From assembly GCF_001010415.1 (NCBI RefSeq), contig NZ_JPLE01000072.1, forward strand, positions 1-48,846: DNA of 48,846 bases. The letters are read 5' to 3'. The notes below the pieces were generated by a model. The model ran no database searches and had not been told where the DNA came from. It saw nothing but the letters and a program-made list of their open reading frames with translations. The stretch's first letter is position 1, and each line of letters starts with the position of its first letter. Positions 15,394-24,130 of the stretch are shown piece after piece. Source of the stretch: Xanthomonas pisi DSM 18956. Its GTDB lineage: Bacteria; Pseudomonadota; Gammaproteobacteria; Xanthomonadales; Xanthomonadaceae. Made by a program: the position numbers and the translations under genes.

Positions 15394-15849
15394 TCAACGC
15401 ACCTTGTACAACACCGCCGCACCCGGCCGGGGCTCGAACATCGGCACGGTCTGCTGCTTGAGCGCGGTGCCCTTGGCATCCCACACCAGCGTTTCGACCG
15501 GGTAGTCGTCGTTGCGGGTCATGCTGCCGATCTGCTTGACGATCACCGTCGTGGCGGCGGGCACTTCCGGGTTCCAGGCGAATACGCCCAGGCGTCCGTA
15601 GAACACCGCCGGGGCGGCGGCATCCAGGCGACGGTCCGGGCACATGACCAGGCCGCGCTCCAGCATCACCCGCAGCGCGCCGACCGGCACGGCCTTGACG
15701 GTGGGGCTGGTGCGGTCGGTGCTATGGCCGGGGCAGACATTGGCCGAGCGGGTGATCATGTCTTCGGCGACCTGCCGGTCGGGCTGGGCCAGCGCCGGTA
15801 CGGCGGCGGTGGACAGGGCAAGCAGGGTAACGGCGGACTTCCAGTTCAT
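15394..15849 (-). CDS. Secreted hypothetical protein
   Basis: A 151-residue protein with a clear type I signal peptide (MNWKSAVTLLALSTAAVPALAQ, cleavage after ALA). The mature domain has two cysteines (NVCPGHS and VMCPDRR) that could form a disulphide and ends with a beta-rich segment. The ATG at 15849 has GGAG upstream; the in-frame extension to 15915 is not needed. No known domain recognised; periplasmic location inferred. Confidence 0.75.
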   Translation of the reverse strand: MNWKSAVTLLALSTAAVPALAQPDRQVAEDMITRSANVCPGHSTDRTSPTVKAVPVGALRVMLERGLVMCPDRRLDAAAPAVFYGRLGVFAWNPEVPAATTVIVKQIGSMTRNDDYPVETLVWDAKGTALKQQTVPMFEPRPGAAVLYKVR

Positions 15850-16058
15850 CGGCGACTCCTCATGAGATGGCACTGCAGATCCGGCGGCCCGGGTCACCCG
15901 GTACGCCGCCGACAACGCGCCCAGATGCTAGCAAGGCGTTTGTTAAAGACCGCCGATGGCAATGCCGGCTGACTGATGCCGCAGCTGTCGGGAGACTCCC
16001 GATTGAGCGCGGCCATCGGCACCGTTAGCGTGCGCGCAAGACACTGCCGGACTGCACC

Positions 16059-16460
16059 GTGGAACGCGCCGACCTGATTGACTCACTGCTCATCGGCATG
16101 CGCCGGGCCGAAGCGCTGCGCGCGCAACCGTCCAGCTACAGCACCGCGCACAGCGCGCAGATGGCGGCCGACCACGGCAAGGCCGCCGATGCCGAGCTGG
16201 TGCTGTCGATGTTCAACTTCACCCCGGAGCATCTCAAGTTGCTGGGCAGTGCCGGGATCGAGGCGCTGGGCGAGATCGTGTGCCACGCCTGGGCGCTGCA
16301 CGGCGGCAACAACGATGCGCTGATCCGCTGGTTTCGCGAGCCGATGAATGCACTGGACGGCCAGACCCCCGCCGCGTTGGTCCGCTCCGGCAGCCTCAAG
16401 GTGTTGCTGCTGGTCTTGCGCCAGCAGATGGAGTGGGAGTTGCCCAAGCGCTCGGCGTAA
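16059..16460 (+). CDS. MbcA/ParS/Xre toxin-binding-like domain protein (DUF2384-like)
   Basis: A 133-residue protein from a GTG start; an ATG at 16098 is an alternative. The C-terminal 50 residues, IRWFREPMNALDGQTPAALV onward, show the W-x4-P-x3-L-x-G-x-T-P-x2-L pattern of the antitoxin MbcA/ParS/Xre domain, whose partners are usually RES-domain NAD-degrading toxins. No RES-type gene lies next to it; the N-terminal part is helical without an obvious helix-turn-helix. It may be an orphan antitoxin or an adapted regulator. The 209 bp upstream and 269 bp downstream hold nothing else that can be supported. Confidence 0.6.
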   Translation: MERADLIDSLLIGMRRAEALRAQPSSYSTAHSAQMAADHGKAADAELVLSMFNFTPEHLKLLGSAGIEALGEIVCHAWALHGGNNDALIRWFREPMNALDGQTPAALVRSGSLKVLLLVLRQQMEWELPKRSA

Positions 16461-16729
16461 GGGGCGTGGTGCTGCTGCGCCGGTGGCGTGGCCAATGCCG
16501 CGCACCGTGTGCGTCCGGCCCAGCGCGGTTGCGGAAGTGGATGGCAGGCTTCGCGCTGCGGCCCGCGCTTTGCTGCACGTCGCCGCCGTGCATGCAGTTG
16601 CACGAATGAATCACTGCGCCCTGCGCTGTTGCGTCGCTGGCGCTACCGCAGGGCGCTAACCGGCCGCGCGACATCCTTGCGCGCATCGCCGGCACGCCAC
16701 GGCGCGGTACCGGCGGTGCGAAGGCGCGC

Positions 16730-18337
16730 TTACTGCTTCGGTCGCGCCACTGCGTACATTTCCGCGGCGATCTTCTTCATCAAGGCGCCGCTGTCGTCGC
16801 CTTCCTTGTACAGGTCGAAGTGGCTGCGGCCTTCCAGGTAGCGGAAGTCGCTCTTGGCGCCCAGCCCGTCCAGCACCGCCTGGAATTTACGTGCCGCCCC
16901 ATCCAGGTAGAACGTGTCGGCGGTGCCGACGATCAGGTGGATCTTGCCGTCCAGGTCGGGCTTGAGCGTGGGCCACTGCGCCGCCACACGCGCCGAAATG
17001 TCGTACTGCGTGCGCCAGTAGGCCACCACGGCCGGGTCCACGTTGCCGGTGTCGCGGTCGAACATCGGCAGCGGGCGGCCGTCGGCACCGCGCGGGGAGA
17101 ACACCCACTCGAACGAGGTGAGCTGGCCGCCGTACGGGCCGAGCACGCGTTCGAGCTTGGCGAAGGTTTCCAGATCGGCCACCACCTTGCCCGCATCGCG
17201 CACCAGCGGGAACTGGCTGCCGTCCGGGCGCCGGTAGACGTTGGCATTGGGCGCGTACAGATCCGGGCCGGTGAAGTCGTGGAAGTCGCTGGAATCGGGC
17301 GAGGTGGACCAGGTGCCGCCGAACAGTTTCGGGTAGCGCGTCTGCAGCCACAGCGTGGCCCAGCCGCCGGACGAGTGCCCGGTCAGGAATCGGCCGCTGG
17401 CCTTGCCGTCCATCCGGTACTGGCGCTCCAGCGCCGGGATCAGCTCTTCGGTCAGCGCGGTGCCCCACGGGCCGTTGTTGACCGAGTCGGCGAACTCGTG
17501 GGTGCCGGTGGGCGTGGCCTGATCCAGGAACACCCAGATCATCGGCGGCATCTGCTTGGCCGCCATCGCGCTCCAGGTGGCGGCGATGCTGCCGGCAAAG
17601 CGGTTGTAGTTGCCGCCGAAGCCGTGGGTGACATACACGGCGGGATAGCGCGTGCGGGCCTTGGCGTCATAGCCGGGCGGGGTGAGCACGCGTGCGCGCA
17701 GCGAGACCGGCCGGCCCCAGAACGCGCTCAGCGACGGGCTTACCATCGAGGCATCGGTGGTGTGCAGCTTGGCCTCGGGCACGGCATCGCGCACCGCCTG
17801 CGGCGCGCGTGGCGACACTTCCCACGGGTCGTCCGAGACAGGCAGCTGTGTGCTCAGCGTCAGTGCCGGCAGCGCTGCGCCCTTGCCCAGGGTGATCGGC
17901 GTCACCGCGCTCAGCAGGTCGCCGCCATCGCGGCCGCCGTAGCCATAGCTGTGGTCCGGGTCCAGCACGGCCTGGAACAGATAGGCGCCGGCCGGCAGCG
18001 CGGAAAACCCGCTGGGGTAGGCGATGTTGTCCAGATCGATCTGCACGCTGGCCCCCGGCGCAAGCCCGGCGACCTCCTGCGCGGCCACCGCGGTGGCGCT
18101 GGGACGGAACGGGTTGGTGTCCACCGCCTCCACCTTGCCGTCCTTGGCCTGCGCCTGTGCGTCCTTGGCCAGGGTGGCGAATACCAGCAGGCGCCCGGAG
18201 GTGGGCTGGTCGGTGGCGCCGCCCAGGGTGACGCGCAGCAGGCGATGCGCAGCCACCGGTTCGGCGGCGTGCGCGGCGCAGGCGCACAGCAGGCCAACGG
18301 CCAGGCCAAGGCGAGGTGCAAGACGATGCAGGGACAT
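16730..18337 (-). CDS. Secreted esterase, putative esterase (esterase D/enterochelin esterase-like) family
   Basis: A 535-residue exported alpha/beta hydrolase. The signal peptide is MSLHRLAPRLGLAVGLLCAC up to AHAAE. An N-terminal beta-rich domain (about 25-180) precedes the hydrolase domain, with YPAVYVTHGFGGNYNRF, the nucleophile GHSSGGW (Ser322), an acidic residue in LIVGTADTFY and His in LEGRSHFDLY. The arrangement is that of the putative-esterase Pfam family. The natural substrate is unknown. The ATG follows AAAGGA at a good distance. The gene stands alone; 18338-18614 holds nothing supported. Confidence 0.85.
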   Translation of the reverse strand: MSLHRLAPRLGLAVGLLCACAAHAAEPVAAHRLLRVTLGGATDQPTSGRLLVFATLAKDAQAQAKDGKVEAVDTNPFRPSATAVAAQEVAGLAPGASVQIDLDNIAYPSGFSALPAGAYLFQAVLDPDHSYGYGGRDGGDLLSAVTPITLGKGAALPALTLSTQLPVSDDPWEVSPRAPQAVRDAVPEAKLHTTDASMVSPSLSAFWGRPVSLRARVLTPPGYDAKARTRYPAVYVTHGFGGNYNRFAGSIAATWSAMAAKQMPPMIWVFLDQATPTGTHEFADSVNNGPWGTALTEELIPALERQYRMDGKASGRFLTGHSSGGWATLWLQTRYPKLFGGTWSTSPDSSDFHDFTGPDLYAPNANVYRRPDGSQFPLVRDAGKVVADLETFAKLERVLGPYGGQLTSFEWVFSPRGADGRPLPMFDRDTGNVDPAVVAYWRTQYDISARVAAQWPTLKPDLDGKIHLIVGTADTFYLDGAARKFQAVLDGLGAKSDFRYLEGRSHFDLYKEGDDSGALMKKIAAEMYAVARPKQ

Positions 18338-18614
18338 GCAAATCCTTTGGAACGCAGGTGGATGGAGTGGGCGCGATGGCCCTGGGCCGACTGTAGCCAC
18401 TTTCCTGCCGGCCGCGCGCCAGCGGCGCGAGATGAGGTTGCTCCATGCGACCTGCCCCCACCGAGCGACCGGCAACGCGCCGCCCGTGGAGCGCCAGCGT
18501 GGCGGTCATTCCTGCGTTGGTTGGTTGGCACGGCGACCTGCACAGACGCGCATTTCCGTCGGCACGGGCGCGCGGGCAGCGCGAAGACGCGCTCTGGCCG
18601 GGCGGCCGGCGCGC

Positions 18615-19592
18615 TCAGCGGTGGGCGGAAGGCTCGGCCTTGATGAAGAGCAAGCCCGACGCGAAATCGATCACCGCCTGGTTGGCGCGCATGAAGTCGC
18701 ACCCGAGATAGCCGCTCCTCCAGGTCGAGGTATCGGCCGGGCGGGGCTCGTCATCGTAGTCGTACAGGTCCATCACCGATCCCTTGGCGGACCGAAGCGG
18801 TTGCCCGTCGAGCACCATGCCGAGTTCGCCCTGGGTGCTGCGGACCTCGCCGGTGGCTCCGGTCGGCCCCCCGAAGCTTTCCGCCGTCGGTGCCAGTGCG
18901 ATACCGGCCCGTTGTGCGAACGGGGCATCGATCCAGATGTCGGCAACGGTCGACACCACAAACTTGCCCGCAACCCCATTGACCGATGGTGACACCGTGT
19001 AGCGTCGGTCGGCGGCATCCCAGGTCATGGGATGCGCAACATAGCCTTGCTTGCGCAAGCGTGTGTGCTCGGCCTGGATGTCTAGGTCGCTTTCGGGAAG
19101 GAGCAGGCGGTCGTTGCCGTAGTCGACCAGGGCCTTGGCATCCTTGAGCCAGGTGATGCCGATCATTCCATCGATCGGCGGATCCTGCGGAACCTCAAAG
19201 ACGCTGATCTTCAGATCGTGGTCGAGGCGATGGCCGACCTGGAAGGTCTTGGCCACGGCATGGGCGCGACCGAGAGGGCTGAGCTGGCCCGGCGCGTTGA
19301 TGCCGTACTGCCCCTCGGAGACCAGATCGGTGATACCGGCCTTGGCCGCATTGGCATGCGTGGTCATGACTGCGAAGCCGGCATTGGCATGGAGCATCAG
19401 CAGCAAGGGGGTGCCGTTGAGCTGGACCGGAACGTACGGTCGTGTCCCGGAAGTCTGGCGGTACGTCAGCGGGATCGAGTGTGTCTTGGCGGCGCTGCTG
19501 GAAATGGCGGCCATGGCGCCGATGCACCCCAACGCCACGACCAGGGCGGCGGAGCGAAGGCCGACGACGAAACGGGAGCGTGCTGGGTACAT
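18615..19592 (-). CDS. Retropepsin-like double-domain protein lacking catalytic Asp
   Basis: A 325-residue exported protein (hydrophobic segment AALVVALGCIGAMAA near 15-29). Two tandem domains follow the bacterial retropepsin-like plan. The first has VPVQLNGTPLLLMLHANAGF and later DGMIGITWLKDAKALVDYG; the second has GKFVVSTVADIWIDA and later GYLGCDFMRANQAVIDF. In aspartic proteases the DTG triplet stands where the first domain has NAG (70-72) and the second has STV (214-216), so both catalytic aspartates are lost. It is more likely a binding protein than a protease. An ATG at 19622 is an alternative start; neither has a good ribosome site. Confidence 0.75.
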   Translation of the reverse strand: MYPARSRFVVGLRSAALVVALGCIGAMAAISSSAAKTHSIPLTYRQTSGTRPYVPVQLNGTPLLLMLHANAGFAVMTTHANAAKAGITDLVSEGQYGINAPGQLSPLGRAHAVAKTFQVGHRLDHDLKISVFEVPQDPPIDGMIGITWLKDAKALVDYGNDRLLLPESDLDIQAEHTRLRKQGYVAHPMTWDAADRRYTVSPSVNGVAGKFVVSTVADIWIDAPFAQRAGIALAPTAESFGGPTGATGEVRSTQGELGMVLDGQPLRSAKGSVMDLYDYDDEPRPADTSTWRSGYLGCDFMRANQAVIDFASGLLFIKAEPSAHR

Positions 19593-20188
19593 GGGGCGAT
19601 TGCTGGCAGTTGGTGACGGCATGTGGGAGCTAGCGGGTGTCGCTGGGCCGATGCGGCAAGCGCAGTATAAGCGGACGCGAGCGATGACCTGGATGTAGGG
19701 GGGCGTGGCGCAGGCCCTCGGCGGGGCACGCCCGGGCGGGAGCAAGCCCGGTAGAAAGCGATCCAGTGGCCAGTGCCGATGCGGCCCGCAGCCTGGAAAT
19801 GCGGCTGGAAGACCGTCGCTGAGCTGAGCGAGCAGGGCAATCTGTGGGCGCTTGCGTACGACCCGTCATGGCGCACCGATAGCGGTGACCTGTCTGCTGC
19901 GTCGCCATGCAGCGCGGGCGAGATCGTCGATGGCGGCAGCTAGCGCCCGGTGCAGTGGTTTCGACACCCTGCTGCCTGAAGAAGGCGGGTGCCGGTTGAT
20001 CGCCAGCGACGCCGGCATCGACGCGGCCGATGTCTTTGCCCTGCCGTGGCGTGTCGACCCGGAATCGGCCGGCGCGTCGACCTCGCTGCGGCCAGGCCAA
20101 TAACTGCCGCCGCCAGCTGCCGAAACGGCCATTGCGGCAGCTTGATGAGCTGGCGTCGGTCTTCTCGTCCATGACCTGCCTGGTTGAC
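19593..20188. other. Gap without a supportable gene
   Basis: About 600 bp. Reading frames here are short, lack ribosome sites and match nothing I recognise. A plus-strand stretch around 19930-20103 has moderate coding character and ends in a stop, so a decayed gene is possible, but I cannot name it. Confidence 0.4.
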
Positions 20189-20626
20189 TTACTGGCTTTT
20201 GAAGTAAACAGCGTCGATGTGCGTCACTTTGCCGCTGGAATCCAGAGAAAACGTCATCAGGATGGAACGTGCATCCGGGTCCAGCATCGCCTGCCCTGTG
20301 TTGTCCCTGACGATCAGCTTGCGTGCCGTATCTACAACGATCCTTGACGTTGGAGAGTTGCCGAACATCTCCAGCACCGCTGCTTTTGCTGTACCCAGCG
20401 GGATGTACTTGCTGGCGATGCTGCTGACGTCGATCTGTTCGAATCGCAGCGGCCTTGGGGACGCATACATTTCGTCGAGCATGGGTCTGGCTGCTGAGTT
20501 CAGGATGTCTTCCCGCGTCCAAGCAGTGCGTGCCGCCTCTGCATTGGTGCAGGACGAAAGTGAGAGCAGTGCGATGCCGATCAGTGCCAAGGGTGCAGCC
20601 CAACGCTGTGGCGTGTTGCATGGCAT
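20189..20626 (-). CDS. Small lipoprotein, possibly BamE/SmpA-like
   Basis: A 145-residue lipoprotein: hydrophobic signal LALIGIALLSLSSC with lipobox LSSC. The mature part contains KYIPLGTAKAAVLEMFGNSP, which recalls the 'G-x-x-x-x-V-x-x-x-G' turn of BamE/SmpA-type folds, then DPDARSILMTFSLDSSGKVT. The similarity is weak, so the family is only suggested. The ATG has a strong CAGGAG ribosome site. The 387-bp region upstream (20627-21013) contains no other gene I can support. Confidence 0.75.
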   Translation of the reverse strand: MPCNTPQRWAAPLALIGIALLSLSSCTNAEAARTAWTREDILNSAARPMLDEMYASPRPLRFEQIDVSSIASKYIPLGTAKAAVLEMFGNSPTSRIVVDTARKLIVRDNTGQAMLDPDARSILMTFSLDSSGKVTHIDAVYFKSQ

Positions 20627-21013
20627 GGCGATCTCCTGATGCAGCTGAGCAGATGGATCCGATGTTCGAATCATTCCAGACAATCGTTCCATCTTGACGG
20701 CTCTGTGTTGCGAGCAAGGGAGTGCCGTGTTGCTCCCGAACTCCAAACTGCATCACGCAACGACGTCGCTGAGACGATTTGCCGGGTTTGCGAGGTGGGG
20801 GTCTTCAACGATGAATACACCCGCGGCGCAGCCAGCTGGGTGGCGTAGGTGTGGTGCTCCCACACAGATGCATGTCGTCATCGAACGCAATCGATCATCT
20901 GCCGCCTGGCGGTATGCACAGGTGCCGTTGCGATTGTCCAGTCAAGGCGCAAGCGGCCGCCGCGCGAATAGCGGCTGTCGGCACCTTGCATCACACAGCA
21001 AGGAGTGATCGAA

Positions 21014-21574
21014 ATGACACAGAAAACCCGCTCTCGCGGTGCGCTTGTGGCCTGCGGCCTCTCACTGGTCGTGGCCGCGTTGTGCATGGACGCTGCCGTT
21101 GCAGCACCGGTCACCGGGACGGACAAGGTCACGTTGACCCACGTGTTTGCCACGCTGCAGACCGGCCAGCAGGATCAGAAGCCCGAAGACATCGCCGCGT
21201 GTCGCAAGCAGGTGTCGGCAATGGGTTCCAAATACCTGGGCTTGGTGGTCACCACCCAGTATTCGATCGACGTGCAGTCCAAGATCATGTCTGCTTCCTC
21301 GTCGCTGCCCTCTCCTGTGGCCACGCAGCCACTGATGCTGACGGTGCCGCTGTCGCCGTTGGGTTTGTCCGGTGAGTATGGCTTCGGCGCGTTTCGACCG
21401 GGCGCGCTGCCCAACACCTATGTGCTGTTTTCGGTCGGGCTGGATTTCAAGGGGCCGCAGTCGTCCGTGCTGGTGCTCAACAGCGACAAAACCTACAACT
21501 GCCTGGTGACCAGCAATCCGGCGCCGTTCAAGGGAGCACTGGGGACCAAGCTGGCAAAAGACCAGGGGAGCTGA
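21014..21574 (+). CDS. Secreted hypothetical protein
   Basis: A 186-residue protein with a signal peptide (GALVACGLSLVVAALC then AAVAAPV, probable cleavage after AVA). The mature part is beta-rich, with EDIAACRKQVSAMGSKYLGL, a serine-rich segment SASSSLPSPVATQ and YNCLVTSNPAPF; two cysteines could pair. No family recognised. ATG 21014 has AAGGAG upstream; the in-frame GTG at 21005 overlaps that site and is unlikely. A hairpin terminator follows at 21599. Confidence 0.75.
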   Translation: MTQKTRSRGALVACGLSLVVAALCMDAAVAAPVTGTDKVTLTHVFATLQTGQQDQKPEDIAACRKQVSAMGSKYLGLVVTTQYSIDVQSKIMSASSSLPSPVATQPLMLTVPLSPLGLSGEYGFGAFRPGALPNTYVLFSVGLDFKGPQSSVLVLNSDKTYNCLVTSNPAPFKGALGTKLAKDQGS

Positions 21575-21598
21575 TGCCGGCGACCGCCGGGGAATCGG

Positions 21599-21630
21599 CG
21601 CACGAGCCGGAGACAGCTTCGGCTCGTGCG
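21599..21630 (+). terminator. Terminator hairpin after the secreted protein gene
   Basis: Arms CGCACGAGCCG (21599-21609) and CGGCTCGTGCG (21620-21630) form a perfect 11-bp stem with a 10-base loop, 25 bp after the stop codon. The sequence after it (GTCGCTGCTTTC) is only weakly T-rich. Confidence 0.65.
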
Positions 21631-21700
21631 GTCGCTGCTTTCAAAAGCAGTGCGCCAGAGATCGGTGCCGGAAGGACGGTGTATCGCCGCACGCTCCGGA

Positions 21701-22029
21701 TCACCTCCACGGGTCGATGATGTCCAGCCCCATCGCCGCAAAGGGTGCCGTGTCGCGCGTGGCAACGGCCAAGCCTTGCGCGGTTGCTGTCGCAGCGATG
21801 TAGGCGTCGGCGCGACCGAGTGTGCGTCCTGCGGTTCTGGCTTTGGATGCGCGTGTCGCGAATGGGTGCGATGCGTCCAGGTCAAGCGCCAGCAGGCGCC
21901 CATTGACCAGTGGCAATACATCGCTTTCCAGCCGTGCATGCACGTGGTTCGCTTGCGGCCCTGCGGCATCACGGCGATGCCGACCAGCACTGGCGGGCAA
22001 GTGAAATCCGGGGCCAACCTGGTCACCAC
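21701..22029 (-). pseudogene. Frameshifted, N-terminally truncated PIN-domain (VapC/FitB-like) toxin remnant
   Basis: On the minus strand one frame reads PVLVGIAVMPQGRKR, the middle of a FitB/VapC toxin. The next frame continues with VLPLVNGRLLALDLDAS, then GRADAYIAATATAQGLAVAT and a C-terminal MGLDIIDPW, the classic acidic DAxIAAtA and TRdt motifs of PIN ribonucleases. A frameshift therefore splits the gene, and the first 50 or so residues, with the first catalytic Asp, are absent where the neighbouring gene (22030-23142) ends. No antitoxin is attached. It is a dead toxin-antitoxin remnant. Confidence 0.7.
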
Positions 22030-23142
22030 TCACCGATACGGCCCCGGCCCACGCCAGACCGGTTCGCCCTGGCGATAGACCTCCATCATGTTGATGACCT
22101 CGCGCGCATCGCCGATGGATTTCAGTTCCGGCGAATCCGGCGGCAGCAGGCGGCATTTGCTGGAGCCGCGCTTGAGCGCGACATCCAGCGGGCAGACCAT
22201 GCGTTGCTGGGTGCCGGGCAGGATGATGGCGATCTCCTGCATGCCCTGCTCCTTCCACGCGCGCAGCTGGGTTTCGCTGCGCACGTCGTAATAGACCTGG
22301 AAGCCGCCGATATCCATGCTGGGCTGGGCATTGCTGCGGTCGCGGCGACGGCCTTCGCTGATGGTGGGCGTGTTGGCGCTGCCGTCTTCGGCGGCGTCGG
22401 CGGGTTCGTCGAGCATGCCCGGTGGGCGGCCGGTCCAGGTTTCCGGGCGGCGTTGCGGTGGCGATGACGGTTCGGCCGGCGGCTGAGGCGGGGTGGGACG
22501 CTGCACCGGTCGTGCACGGCGTTGCTCGGCCAGGCTGCCGCGGCGGGTATCGCCCTGCGGCGGCACCGGGTTCCTGGCGTTCTGGACCAGGGTCGATTGC
22601 AGCGGCGATGCGGCCGGCGGCGGCTGCACCGGCGCGGGGGTCTGCGAGGGCGGGGTGGGCGTCGGCGAAGGCGTGGGTTGCTGCGGCTGGTCGGTGTCGC
22701 CGACAAAATCCACCTTGGTCCGCCCACCGCTGGCCGAGCCTTGCGGCGGGGTCATGCTGGGGGTGGAGGCGGAGAGCAGGATCAGCAGCATCAGCACATG
22801 CAGCAGCGCGCTGATCAGCGCGGCAATCCACGGCTCGATGCGTTCGATCAGCGGCTCGCTGCGGAGCAGCCAGTCGCTGGGGTCCAGATGGACGTGCAGC
22901 AGTTGCAGCGCGTCCTCGCGCACGCGGTAGACCAGCACGTAAGGCGTGTGCTTGACCACCCACTCGCGGGTACCCGGCACGCGGCCGGCATGGCCACGCC
23001 CTGGCTGCTCGGCCAGGGTACGGGTGGCTTCCAGCACATGCCGCGCCATCGCCGCGGCAATGGTCGGGTTGAGCGCGTGGTAGTGATCCTGGGCGTGGGC
23101 GAGCTGCTTGGCGGCCGGGACGGTCCAGTCACGCCGCAACAT
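22030..23142 (-). CDS. ParE-type toxin fused to a TonB-like membrane protein
   Basis: A 370-residue open frame with three parts. Residues 1-92 form a complete ParE/RelE-type toxin (VPAAKQLAHAQDHYHALNPT, GRGHAGRVPGTREWVV, PYVLVYRVREDALQLLHVHL). Residues 104-124 form one membrane helix (WIAALISALLHVLMLLILL). Residues 150-240 are a proline-rich, probably periplasmic stretch (TPSPTPTPPSQTPAPVQPPP). The C-terminus (277-370) is a globular domain with VYYDVRSETQLRAW and two cysteines. The membrane and Pro-rich layout is that of TonB-like proteins with the N-terminus in the cytoplasm. The start at 23142 overlaps the antitoxin gene by 14 bp. Whether one polypeptide or a toxin plus an internally started membrane protein is made cannot be told from sequence; no ATG lies between the two parts. 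Confidence 0.8.
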   Translation of the reverse strand: MLRRDWTVPAAKQLAHAQDHYHALNPTIAAAMARHVLEATRTLAEQPGRGHAGRVPGTREWVVKHTPYVLVYRVREDALQLLHVHLDPSDWLLRSEPLIERIEPWIAALISALLHVLMLLILLSASTPSMTPPQGSASGGRTKVDFVGDTDQPQQPTPSPTPTPPSQTPAPVQPPPAASPLQSTLVQNARNPVPPQGDTRRGSLAEQRRARPVQRPTPPQPPAEPSSPPQRRPETWTGRPPGMLDEPADAAEDGSANTPTISEGRRRDRSNAQPSMDIGGFQVYYDVRSETQLRAWKEQGMQEIAIILPGTQQRMVCPLDVALKRGSSKCRLLPPDSPELKSIGDAREVINMMEVYRQGEPVWRGPGPYR

Positions 23143-23335
23143 CAACGCCCCATCTGGCGAACAGTGCGGTGACCTGGGCCGGTGCGGTGATGGCGCCCTG
23201 GTCGGCTGCGGCAATCCCGTCCAGCACCGCGGCCTGGAAGCTGGCCGCCTCCACGACGCGCACCACGTCCTGCCAGCCTGCCGTCTCGGGCAGCGTGTCG
23301 ATCAGCGTCTGGGCGTGGTGCTTGATGGCGGACAT
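23129..23335 (-). CDS. Antitoxin for the ParE-type toxin
   Basis: A 68-residue protein beginning MSAIKHHAQTLIDTLPETAG, then WQDVVRVVEAASFQAAVLDG and IAAADQGAITAPAQVTALFA. This is the RelB/StbD-like antitoxin pattern (LP-x-x-x-x-W-x-D, followed by GI-x-A-x-x-Ga) that accompanies ParE-type toxins. It overlaps the toxin start by 14 bp, which suggests coupled translation. No good ribosome site precedes the ATG; an upstream TTG at 23365 is an alternative. Confidence 0.78.
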   Translation of the reverse strand: MSAIKHHAQTLIDTLPETAGWQDVVRVVEAASFQAAVLDGIAAADQGAITAPAQVTALFARWGVDVAA

Positions 23336-23581
23336 GGCACTGCGGTGGGGGAGTACTGCCGGCAAGTCTACCGCCGCGGCCCGGATCCGCGTGTGGCAAT
23401 GGCTGGCGCGCGTGCGCGGCGTTCACCGGATGCGATGGCAGCGGCGGCCCGGAGGCGCCGGGCCGCAAGGGTGCCGCCGCGGCGACACGCGGCCGGCCGT
23501 AGAAAGTGACACTTGGCACCTTGTCCGCGGTGCGGGCGGGTTTCATCCTGCAGCGGTCACTTCACCCACAAAGGACTGGTC

Positions 23582-24106
23582 ATGCCCGCTGCTGCCATCG
23601 CGCCGTTCACCCCATACCTGTCGATGGCGGCCATCGCCTTCATCTACTACCGGCGTCTGCGCCGCAGCTTCGGTCGCCAGCAGTGGAAGCCGGTTAGCAC
23701 GGCGGTGCGGGCACTCGTGCTGGTCATCGCCGCCGCCGCGCTGGCGTTTGCGGTCTACGGATTACCGCAGGTGCGGCTGGGCATCGCGCTGGGAACGGCG
23801 GCCGGTATCGGGCTGGGCACGTTGTCATTGCGCTATACGCATGCCGAATGGGTGGACGGCCAGGGCTGGTACACGCCCAATCCATGGATCGGCGGCGCGT
23901 TGATGCTGGTGCTGCTGGGCCGGCTGGCCTGGCGCTGGGCGTCGGGCGCTTTCAGCGAGGGTTCGGCCGCTGCCGGGTCGCAGGCCAGCCCGCTGACCCT
24001 GGGGATTGCCGCTGCGCTGGTGCTGTATTCGCTGGTGCACGTGGGCGGGGTGTGGTGGCGCCTGCGCCAGCTGCGATTGCAGGCCGGGGTGTGCGCGCCG
24101 GTGTGA
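23582..24106 (+). CDS. Integral membrane protein of unknown function
   Basis: A 174-residue protein with about five hydrophobic segments: PFTPYLSMAAIAFIYY, AVRALVLVIAAAALAFAV, LGIALGTAAGIGLG, WIGGALMLVLLGRLAW and LTLGIAAALVLYSLVHV. The N-terminal YYRRLRRSFGRQ loop suggests a DUF1453/CcdC-like protein, but this is weak. The ATG has AAAGGA upstream. It is convergent with the PLD gene 24 bp away. Confidence 0.75.
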   Translation: MPAAAIAPFTPYLSMAAIAFIYYRRLRRSFGRQQWKPVSTAVRALVLVIAAAALAFAVYGLPQVRLGIALGTAAGIGLGTLSLRYTHAEWVDGQGWYTPNPWIGGALMLVLLGRLAWRWASGAFSEGSAAAGSQASPLTLGIAAALVLYSLVHVGGVWWRLRQLRLQAGVCAPV

Positions 24107-24130
24107 GCGGGTGCGCAGGGCGCCGCCGCG

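Noticed and set aside
16820..18643. A 607-codon plus-strand open frame opposite the esterase gene
   Set aside because: It is an antisense shadow created by the high-GC codon bias; the minus-strand gene has a signal peptide and catalytic motifs.
19852..20103. An 83-codon plus-strand frame as a gene
   Set aside because: It has no ribosome site, a composition typical of shadows, and no recognisable domain.
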